Positions 13,821 to 19,203 of a DNA stretch of 19,203 nt are shown here, piece by piece. Location of the stretch: contig CALASV010000255.1 of NCBI GenBank assembly GCA_937888895.1, positions 1-19,203 on the forward strand, in the 5' to 3' direction. Below the pieces are notes generated by a model. The model did no database searches. It worked only from the letters and a program-made list of their open reading frames with translations, and had not been told where the DNA came from. This DNA is from an uncultured Clostridia bacterium. Its GTDB lineage: Bacteria > Bacillota > Clostridia > Lachnospirales > Lachnospiraceae. Positions within the stretch are counted from its first letter, which is position 1. Every line of letters begins with the position of its first letter. A program made the translations under genes and the position numbers.

Positions 13821-14498
13821 ATGTTAAATTATATTTGGTCATTGATGATTTTACTAGGTGTTGCAGTCGGAATTGTGACAGGGAGAATGGAACAAGTAGG
13901 AAATGGTGCATTAGAGTCAGCAGGAAGTGCAGTAACCTTGTGCATTACAATGATGGGGATTTTGTCTATGTGGACAGGACTGATGCAAGTGGCAAGGGCA
14001 AGTGGATTATTAAAGAAAATGTCAAATGCACTTTCTCCAGTCATTCGGTTTTTATTCCCATCGCTTCCGAAAGAATCGAAGGCAGCAGAATATATTGCAA
14101 CAAATATGGTAGCAAATGTATTAGGTCTTGGCTGGGCAGCGACACCAGCAGGAATACAGGCAATGGAAGAATTGGCAGCAATCGAAACAATGAAAGGGAT
14201 AAAAGGTTATGGAATTGGAGAGGACCATAGGAAAAGAGTAGCAAGTAAAGAAATGTGTACTTTATTGGTGATTAATATGTCTTCCTTGCAACTAATACCG
14301 ATTAATATGATTGCTTATCGTAGCCAATACGGAAGTGCATCACCAGCAGAAATTGTAGCTCCTGTGATTGTATCTACTATGATAAGTACGATGGTAGCAG
14401 TTGTGTTTTGTAAATGGATGTGTCATCGAGAGAAAAAGACGGATTGGGAGTGGAAGAAAAAAATAGTGGAATATAATGTGGAGAATATGCGACAATAA
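13821..14498 (+). CDS. spmA: Spore maturation protein A (nucleoside-recognition/Gate domain membrane protein)
   Basis: A 225-residue integral membrane protein. Hydrophobic segments lie near 3-19, 32-58, 98-118 and 150-200. The SpmA signatures are the LCITMMGILSMWTGLMQVARASGL loop (about 40-63) and FPSLPKESKAAEYIATNMVANVLGLGWAATPAGIQAM (about 79-114). Loss of SpmA and SpmB in Bacillus gives spores with poorly dehydrated cores; the transported substrate is unknown. It is slightly longer than the usual 195 residues because of a charged C-terminal tail. GAGG lies 6 bases before the ATG. The partner spmB is downstream, but a galE transcription unit lies between them. Confidence 0.87.
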   Translation: MLNYIWSLMILLGVAVGIVTGRMEQVGNGALESAGSAVTLCITMMGILSMWTGLMQVARASGLLKKMSNALSPVIRFLFPSLPKESKAAEYIATNMVANVLGLGWAATPAGIQAMEELAAIETMKGIKGYGIGEDHRKRVASKEMCTLLVINMSSLQLIPINMIAYRSQYGSASPAEIVAPVIVSTMISTMVAVVFCKWMCHREKKTDWEWKKKIVEYNVENMRQ

Positions 14499-14584
14499 AG
14501 TAAGGCGTGTATATTAAAGTAGAGGTTCTTTTTATAGGAGCAAGGATTATTTGAAATTTTTTTTGCGAGAACTATGACAAAGGA

Positions 14585-14613
14585 ATTGCTTTTTTTGTAG
14601 TGCTTTGCTATAC
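14585..14613 (+). promoter_or_regulatory. Sigma-A promoter of galE
   Basis: TTGCTT (14585-14590), 17-bp spacer, TATACT (14608-14613), about 100 bases before the galE ATG. With the terminator at 15846-15892 it makes galE a self-contained unit. Confidence 0.6.
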
Positions 14614-14713
14614 TAAAGAAGTAGAATTGAGAAAACATATTTGGATTATATGTAGAGTTAAGTTACTAATTACATATGCTGAAAATGAATAAAAAGAATG
14701 GAGGACTGGTGTT

Positions 14714-15730
14714 ATGAGAATACTTGTAACTGGTGGTGCTGGCTATATTGGTAGCCATACTTGTATAGAACTTTTAAATGCAGGACATGAAGTAGTGGTA
14801 GTGGATAACTTGTGCAATTCTAGTGAAAAATCTTTAGAGCGTGTGGAAAAGATTACTGGAAAACAAATTGTCTTTTATAAGGCAGATTTATTAGATAGAG
14901 ATGCTTTAGAAAAGATTTTTGCAGAACAAAAAGTAGATGCTGTTATTCACTTTGCAGGTTTAAAGGCAGTAGGGGAATCTGTTGCAAAACCTTTAGAATA
15001 TTATCATAATAATATTACTGGTACATTGATTTTATGTGATGTTATGAGAGTAAATGGCGTAAAAAATATTATTTTTAGTTCTTCTGCAACTGTATATGGA
15101 AATCCAGCGTTTATTCCAATTACAGAAGCTTGTCCAAAGGGAACACCTACCAATCCTTATGGTTGGACAAAGAGTATGTTAGAGCAGATTTTAACTGATT
15201 TCCATACGGCAGACCCAGAATGGAATGTTGTATTACTTCGTTACTTTAATCCAATCGGTGCACATAAGAGTGGTATGATTGGAGAAGACCCAAAAGGTAT
15301 TCCAAACAATTTAGTACCATATATTGCACAAGTAGCTGTAGGTAAATTAGAAAAATTAAATGTATTTGGTAATGACTATGATACAATAGATGGAACAGGT
15401 GTGAGAGATTATATCCATGTTGTTGATTTGGCAATTGGTCATGTAAAAGCATTAAAGAAGATTGAAGATAAGAGTGGTGTCAATGTGTATAACCTTGGTA
15501 CAGGTAATGGATATAGTGTATTACAAATTGCGGAAGCTTTCGGAAAAGCTTGTGGAAAAGAAATTCCTTATGTGATTCGTGAAAGAAGACCAGGCGATAT
15601 TGCAACATGTTATGCAGACCCAGCAAAAGCAAAAGAAGAATTAGGTTGGGTAGCAGAACGTGGATTGGACGAAATGTGCGAAGATACATGGAGATGGCAA
15701 AGTGGTAATCCAAACGGATATGCACAATAA
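14714..15730 (+). CDS. galE: UDP-glucose 4-epimerase
   Basis: A 338-residue extended short-chain dehydrogenase/reductase, the usual GalE length. The NAD-binding motif is GGAGYIGSH (7-15) and the catalytic residues are Ser124 in FSSSATVYG and the Tyr149-x-x-x-Lys153 pair (YGWTK). GalE signatures such as FAGLKAVGES, RYFNPIGAH and the VRDYIHVVDLA segment follow. It interconverts UDP-glucose and UDP-galactose (Leloir pathway and cell-envelope sugar supply) in the cytoplasm. GGAGGA lies 9 bases before the ATG. It has its own promoter and strong terminator and sits between spmA and spmB, with which it shares no functional link. Confidence 0.95.
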   Translation: MRILVTGGAGYIGSHTCIELLNAGHEVVVVDNLCNSSEKSLERVEKITGKQIVFYKADLLDRDALEKIFAEQKVDAVIHFAGLKAVGESVAKPLEYYHNNITGTLILCDVMRVNGVKNIIFSSSATVYGNPAFIPITEACPKGTPTNPYGWTKSMLEQILTDFHTADPEWNVVLLRYFNPIGAHKSGMIGEDPKGIPNNLVPYIAQVAVGKLEKLNVFGNDYDTIDGTGVRDYIHVVDLAIGHVKALKKIEDKSGVNVYNLGTGNGYSVLQIAEAFGKACGKEIPYVIRERRPGDIATCYADPAKAKEELGWVAERGLDEMCEDTWRWQSGNPNGYAQ

Positions 15731-15845
15731 TAAAGTTTACATAGTTTAGTTATTCAGAAAACTTACATTTTTTATCTGTTAAGACACGCTTTCGCACAGG
15801 TACTTTATGGAAGAAAGAATATTATTTATGAAAGAATGATTTTGG

Positions 15846-15892
15846 TATCATCACAATATAATGTAATAGTTATATTGTGATGATATTTTTTT
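15846..15892 (+). terminator. Strong rho-independent terminator of galE
   Basis: TATCATCACAATATAA (15846-15861) pairs perfectly with TTATATTGTGATGATA (15870-15885), a 16-bp stem with an 8-nt loop, followed by seven T's (15886-15892). It ends 15 bases before the spmB ATG. Confidence 0.9.
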
Positions 15893-15907
15893 GAAGGGAA
15901 TAGATAC

Positions 15908-16423
15908 ATGGAGTTTTTAGTATATCTTTCTTATTATATGATTCCTTTAATTATTTTTTATATTGTAGGTTTTGCACTTTTGATGAAAGTAGATGTGTAT
16001 GGGGAATTTGTCAAAGGAGCAAAAGATGGGATAAAAACAGTAGTAGAACTGTTACCAACGTTGATTGGACTTTTAATGAGTGTTGGAATTTTAAGAGCTT
16101 CTGGTGCATTAGATATACTGGCACAGTTGTTATCTTCGATAGCCAAAGTGTTGCACTTTGATGCTAATTTGATTCCTGTATCTATTATAAAATTGTTTTC
16201 CTCCTCTGCTGCCACAGGGCTAGTGTTGGATATTTTTGAAACGTATGGACCAGACTCTAAGATAGGAAAAACGGTTTCCATCCTGTGCTCTAGTACAGAA
16301 ACGGTTTTCTATACAATGAGTGTGTATTTTATTGCAGTAAAGGTGAAGAAAACAAGATGGACATTAGCAGGTGGGTTACTCGCTACTTTGGTGGGGATTG
16401 TGGTGAGTGTATGGGTGGCATAA
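15908..16423 (+). CDS. spmB: Spore maturation protein B
   Basis: A 171-residue membrane protein of normal SpmB length. Hydrophobic segments lie near 7-25, 44-62, 95-110 and 148-170. Family signatures are YGEFVKGAKDGIKTVVELLPTLIGLL (about 31-56), MSVGILRASGALD, the SSSAATGLVLD loop and SSTETVFYTMSVYF. It acts with SpmA in spore core dehydration. GAAGGGA lies 9 bases before the ATG. No promoter is visible between the galE terminator and the ATG, so its promoter must lie in or before that hairpin unless it relies on readthrough. Confidence 0.9.
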   Translation: MEFLVYLSYYMIPLIIFYIVGFALLMKVDVYGEFVKGAKDGIKTVVELLPTLIGLLMSVGILRASGALDILAQLLSSIAKVLHFDANLIPVSIIKLFSSSAATGLVLDIFETYGPDSKIGKTVSILCSSTETVFYTMSVYFIAVKVKKTRWTLAGGLLATLVGIVVSVWVA

Positions 16424-16432
16424 GGAAAAAGT

Positions 16433-16463
16433 GTGTATGCCTAGTATTGTTCTAGGCATACAT
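16433..16463 (+). terminator. Hairpin after spmB, probable terminator
   Basis: GTGTATGCCTAG (16433-16444) pairs with CTAGGCATACAT (16452-16463), 12 bp with one G-U and a 7-nt loop, 9 bases after the stop. The following bases (ACGGAAATATTTTAG) have no clean T-run, so termination strength is uncertain. Confidence 0.5.
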
Positions 16464-16572
16464 ACGGAAATATTTTAGAATTCCTTTCGCTTGTTGTGTT
16501 TATTTTATAGGATATATTATACATTTATCATGATTTCTTTAAAGTTAAAAATTTGTCCATAAATAAGTTTTC

Positions 16573-17478
16573 TTACTGTAATGATATAAATAATTCTTCT
16601 TTTACTTCATTATATAATAATGTAGCATCTTCTATAGATAATTCTAAGTCATCAGCGATTTGTTCGATGCTTTTATTTTTTTCTATTTTTCTTTTTATTT
16701 GTCTTTTTAAACCTTGCTGTAAACCTTGTTGTAAACCTTGCTGTAAACCTTGCTGTAAACCTTGTTTGTGTCCACGTTTATGTGATTCATACATACCTTG
16801 ATTATAGTCACGGATGGCTTTTTCTCTGGCTTCGTATTCTAATCGTTTTTGTTTATCTTGACTAATAAATTGTAGTTGTTCGTATGCACTTTGAATGTAA
16901 GGATTTCTCTTTGCTACCATGTCGAATTCCTCCTTTTTTTCAGAACTAATAAATTTTGCCCATAATAATAAATCGCTACTATCGTCTTTTAAGACTTTTG
17001 GTAATTTTGGAAATTCTAGTATATGAAATTCCATTTTGTCTGTATAGAGGGTATGTCTCGTATCTTCCCAAAGATGAAAACAAGAATAAAACTCATCTGT
17101 GTCAGTAAATAAAGTAAAATCTAAGAGACTGATGGAAACGCAACGCTTAAAGACATCGTAAGAATCACCTGACTCGATTTGTTCAATGTACATTTTGGAA
17201 AGATAAAATAACGTACGCTCTGCCCATACATCTAATTGAGCTAACTGAATTTCGATGTCAATTTCTGTTTGATTGTTTAATAATACACGAACATCTAAAA
17301 TACCTTGCTTGTCTTCTTTGTGTTGTTTTCGTAAGTTAACATTTAAGATTTGTGTGCTTTCAATATCCTCAGGCTTGATGTTTAATACAGCGGAGAGGAA
17401 GCCAATACGGGCATGTTCGTTCATCATGATTTCTTTAAAAGCGAAATCAATCTTTGGTTTCATTAAAAATTCTTCCAT
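16573..17478 (-). CDS. Rpn-family recombination-promoting nuclease (PDDEXK_2)
   Basis: A 301-residue protein. It starts KPKIDFAFKEIMMNEHARIGFLSAVLN, the typical Rpn opening, and the nuclease core is GILDVRV (59-65) then IDIEIQL (73-79), a D...E-x-Q version of PD-(D/E)XK. LFYLSKMYIEQIESGDSYD and the CVSISLLDFTLF strand complete the domain. In E. coli, Rpn proteins cut DNA and raise RecA-independent recombination; many relatives are annotated as transposases. The C-terminus has a Gln-Gly-Leu-Gln repeat (about 236-256) and then a helix-turn-helix-like SIEQIADDLELSIEDATLLYNEV. AAAGGA lies 7-8 bases before the ATG at 17478. It is transcribed alone from a consensus promoter. Confidence 0.88.
   Translation of the reverse strand: MEEFLMKPKIDFAFKEIMMNEHARIGFLSAVLNIKPEDIESTQILNVNLRKQHKEDKQGILDVRVLLNNQTEIDIEIQLAQLDVWAERTLFYLSKMYIEQIESGDSYDVFKRCVSISLLDFTLFTDTDEFYSCFHLWEDTRHTLYTDKMEFHILEFPKLPKVLKDDSSDLLLWAKFISSEKKEEFDMVAKRNPYIQSAYEQLQFISQDKQKRLEYEAREKAIRDYNQGMYESHKRGHKQGLQQGLQQGLQQGLQQGLKRQIKRKIEKNKSIEQIADDLELSIEDATLLYNEVKEELFISLQ
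16709..16768. repeat. 12-bp tandem repeat (five units) inside the Rpn-family gene
   Basis: AAACCTTGCTGT is repeated at 16709, 16721, 16733, 16745 and 16757, with one C-to-T change in unit 2 and a divergent end in unit 5. On the coding strand each unit gives four residues of the Gln-Gly-Leu-Gln type. Because 12 is a multiple of 3, copy-number change would lengthen or shorten the linker without a frameshift. Confidence 0.9.
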
Positions 17479-17642
17479 AAATTAATCCTTTCTTCTATTC
17501 ATTATTTGTGTAATATAGTTTATTTTGATGATTTTAAAGAAAGTCTTTTGATATAGATAATTGGAAATAGATATTGGGTTATGAGTGAATAGTGGAAGCA
17601 GATGATGAATATTTGATGAATAATAGTTTGTTTTATGAGTTG

Positions 17643-17671
17643 ATTATAACATAGGTTTATTGATTTGTAAA
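17643..17671 (-). promoter_or_regulatory. Sigma-A promoter of the Rpn-family gene
   Basis: Minus strand TTTACA (17666-17671), 17-bp spacer, TATAAT (17643-17648). The predicted start near 17636 gives a long leader of about 158 nt. Confidence 0.7.
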
Positions 17672-17852
17672 GAATATATGTTCGGAAAAAAGTATTATTT
17701 TGCAATAGGACGAAAAGTATATCATAGAATAAATTGATACAACATATTTGTGGTTTTAGTTAGGTGAGGCTTTATAGATGAAGGAAAAAATTTTGTATTA
17801 TAGATAAAGATAAATCGTTTAAAAAAATTATTAAAATTTTTCAGAAAAGGTA
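17672..17852. other. AT-rich spacer between the divergent Rpn-family gene and flagellin
   Basis: No gene supported. Short open frames here on the minus strand have no ribosome binding site and are Phe, Ile and Asn rich, as expected of AT-rich non-coding DNA. Confidence 0.5.
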
Positions 17853-17879
17853 TAAAGTCCCTTAAAAAACATCCGATAT
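17853..17879 (+). promoter_or_regulatory. Sigma-28 (SigD/FliA) promoter of flagellin
   Basis: TAAA (17853-17856), 16 bases, then CCGATAT (17873-17879). This is the Gram-positive sigma-D pattern (TAAA-N15-GCCGATAT with the first G replaced by T). Transcription should start near 17886, giving a leader of about 170 nt, and places flagellin in the late, motility-specific class. Confidence 0.88.
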
Positions 17880-17900
17880 AATTAATGTAAACATAAACCG

Positions 17901-17957
17901 AGTGTTTCAAACACTAGGTTACTAGTTCTAAGCAAATCCTAGGTTGTTTGGGACACT
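17901..17957 (+). other. Long imperfect stem-loop in the flagellin leader
   Basis: AGTGTTTCAAAC (17901-17912) pairs with GTTTGGGACACT (17946-17957), 12 pairs including two G-U. Just inside, CTAGG (17914-17918) pairs with CCTAG (17938-17942). It starts about 15 nt from the predicted 5' end, where a stem would protect the mRNA from decay; this role is inferred. Confidence 0.5.
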
Positions 17958-17991
17958 TACATGAAAAAATAAAAAATATATTACAATGATT

Positions 17992-18030
17992 CTCGAAAGG
18001 ATTCGAGGATGGGGTTCGGGTTATCCGAAC
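17992..18030 (+). promoter_or_regulatory. Two small hairpins before the flagellin ribosome binding site; candidate CsrA site
   Basis: CTCGAA (17992-17997) and TTCGAG (18002-18007) form a perfect stem that presents AGGA as its loop. GTTCGG (18014-18019) and CCGAAC (18025-18030) form a second stem. The Shine-Dalgarno AAGGAGG follows at 18042-18048. CsrA binds GGA in hairpin loops, and in Bacillus it represses flagellin (hag) translation from two leader sites, one over the Shine-Dalgarno. The same layout is visible here; CsrA binding itself is inference. Confidence 0.5.
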
Positions 18031-18056
18031 TAGTAAAATTCAAGGAGGTAAATATT

Positions 18057-19203
18057 ATGGCAATGGTTGTTCAACACAATATGATCGCAATGAATACCAA
18101 CAGACAGTTAGGTATTACAACATCTGGTATCGCAAAGTCTACTGAAAAGTTATCTTCTGGTTATAGAATTAACAGAGCAGCTGATGATGCAGCAGGTTTA
18201 GCTATTTCCGAAAAAATGAGAAGTCAGATTAGAGGTTTAAATCAGGCTTCCACAAATGCACAGGATGGTATCTCTATGATCCAGACAGCAGAAGGTGCAT
18301 TAAATGAAACTCACAGCATTCTTCAGAGAATGAGAGAATTAACAATTCAGGCAGCAAACGGTACAGAAACAGATGAAGACCGTGGCAATATTCAGGACGA
18401 AATTACTCAGTTACAGACAGAATTAGATAGAATTGCTGAAACAACAGAATTTAATACAATGAAGTTGTTAGATGGTTCTTTAAGTAATACTGGTAATGTT
18501 ACAAGTGCAGGTCCTAAGTTTGGTAGCTATGATACAGCATTAAAGGCATTTATTTCTTCTGATGTATCAGGTGTTACAATTCAAACTACACTTAGTGCTT
18601 CTAAGGCTGGTAGTGAAAGTGCTATTTGGTCTGATGATGGTAAGACTCTTACATTAAATCTTTATCAGAATGGTGTATATACAGAAGCAGAACTTGATAA
18701 TTTAATTAAGAATGCAAAACAAGAAGATAGTACAGCAGAACATACTCCAGCAAATGTAGAAGTAAACTTTAAGTATGGTACTTATACAGCTACTACTGCA
18801 ACAACTGGTGTAGCAACTGAAACTGGTGTTAGAGCAAAGGCTGAAGATGTAGCTATTACTAATACATCTGGTAAGTTTGTTGGTGTAACACAGTTGACTA
18901 TTACAGCGAACAAGTATGGTGCAGATAACAATGTAACAATTAAGATTACATTTGGTGAAGTAGCTAAGGGGCAAGAAAAAGTAGAAGTAGAAACGGCAGC
19001 TACTTATGATGCTACTGGTAAACTTTCTTCTGCTGGTACTTATGAATTACAGTTATCTACAGGCGTAGAGTATACAGATAAAGATATCGAAAAGATTCTT
19101 GCTGAAGTAGGTTTAAGTGTAGATGTAGAATTTAGTGGTCCAAATCCAGATATGGCTAATACATTATTTGTTACTGATAATACTGTAAAGGTTACAGCAG
19201 CAT
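18057..19203 (+). CDS. Flagellin, 5' part (runs off the window)
   Basis: 382 codons without a stop from ATG 18057, behind AAGGAGG at 8 bases. The N-terminal D0/D1 domain (about 1-150) is highly conserved: QHNMIAMNTNRQL, EKLSSGYRINRAADDAAGLA, ISEKMRSQIRGLNQA and NAQDGISMIQTAEGALNE, and the LLDGS end of D1. From about residue 155 the sequence turns Thr-, Gly- and Ala-rich, the variable surface domain (D2/D3), still unfinished at the window end. The missing C-terminal D1/D0 would bring the protein to roughly 480 residues or more, longer than B. subtilis Hag. It is exported by the flagellar type III system and polymerises into the filament. Transcription is from the sigma-28 promoter at 17853-17879. 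Confidence 0.96.
   Translation, partial: MAMVVQHNMIAMNTNRQLGITTSGIAKSTEKLSSGYRINRAADDAAGLAISEKMRSQIRGLNQASTNAQDGISMIQTAEGALNETHSILQRMRELTIQAANGTETDEDRGNIQDEITQLQTELDRIAETTEFNTMKLLDGSLSNTGNVTSAGPKFGSYDTALKAFISSDVSGVTIQTTLSASKAGSESAIWSDDGKTLTLNLYQNGVYTEAELDNLIKNAKQEDSTAEHTPANVEVNFKYGTYTATTATTGVATETGVRAKAEDVAITNTSGKFVGVTQLTITANKYGADNNVTIKITFGEVAKGQEKVEVETAATYDATGKLSSAGTYELQLSTGVEYTDKDIEKILAEVGLSVDVEFSGPNPDMANTLFVTDNTVKVTAA

Noticed and set aside
16709..16768. Tandem repeat as a phase-variation switch
   Set aside because: The unit is 12 bp, so changes keep the frame; it can alter linker length but not switch the gene on and off.
16553..16801. Plus-strand open frame with a striking Cys-Cys-Lys-Pro repeat, looking like a metal-binding peptide
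   Set aside because: It is the antisense reading of the 12-bp repeat in the Rpn-family gene, has no ribosome binding site, and the minus-strand gene has clear domain homology.
17520..17910. Two short minus-strand frames between the Rpn-family gene and flagellin
   Set aside because: AT-rich Phe/Ile/Asn-rich translations, no ribosome sites, and they overlap the promoters of both flanking genes.
17961..17972. Three-codon upstream ORF (ATG AAA AAA TAA) in the flagellin leader
   Set aside because: No Shine-Dalgarno; expected by chance in an A-rich leader.
18702..18974. Cys- and Ser-rich minus-strand frame inside flagellin
   Set aside because: Antisense shadow of the Thr/Ala-rich variable domain of flagellin; no ribosome site.

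Overview
The window looks like a low-GC Gram-positive chromosome from a motile, spore-forming Clostridia, most likely Lachnospiraceae. The support is a run of genes in Bacillus/Clostridia order (yaaR, holB, ricT, trmN6, rsmI, abrB), spore maturation genes spmA and spmB, a flagellin behind a textbook sigma-28 promoter, and Rpn-family genes with QGLQQG-type tails. This placement is inference from gene content; no 16S or other marker is present.

Region 1 (1 to about 3990) reads like a small iteron plasmid carrying a restriction-modification pair. A Rep_3 initiator (minus strand) has a consensus promoter overlapped by a palindrome. Upstream lie four clustered iterons, an AT-rich tract, a fifth distal iteron and a nested inverted repeat. 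A DNA methyltransferase follows rep on the same strand, and a PD-(D/E)XK protein, probably the cognate endonuclease, is convergent with it across a strong bidirectional hairpin. A 31-bp repeat (29/31 identical) occurs at 5-35 and 3961-3991, exactly 3956 bp apart, which would fit an integrated cryptic plasmid or a repeat at which an assembly broke.

Region 2 (about 4000-7890) is accessory. It holds a membrane-anchored DUF2726 protein, an FtsH-like protease, a 5'-truncated Rpn-family fragment and an XRE repressor. Between DUF2726 and ftsH lie degraded remnants of the Rpn tail and of the XRE gene in the same order and orientation as the intact pair, so the Rpn-XRE part was once duplicated. The region ends at the 3' end of a tRNA-Lys(CTT), a typical boundary for inserted DNA, although no tRNA-derived direct repeat was found.

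Region 3 (about 8180-13160) is a housekeeping operon: a guanylate-kinase-like protein, YaaR, HolB (DNA polymerase III delta'), RicT/YaaT, TrmN6 and RsmI, closed by a hairpin terminator shared with the convergent abrB gene. Three DnaA-box-like 9-mers sit just upstream of the first gene, and a 28-codon ORF exactly fills the holB-ricT gap.

Region 4 (13323-19203) contains abrB, then spmA and spmB separated by a self-contained galE transcription unit, then a full-length Rpn-family gene on the minus strand with a 12-bp tandem repeat, and finally a flagellin gene that runs off the window. The flagellin leader is about 170 nt long and has several stem-loops, one presenting an AGGA loop as CsrA sites do.

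No CRISPR array, rRNA, transposase or integrase gene was seen. The strongest candidates for something new are the plasmid-like segment with its 3956-bp-spaced repeats, the ghost duplication beside the ftsH-like gene, and the structured flagellin leader.
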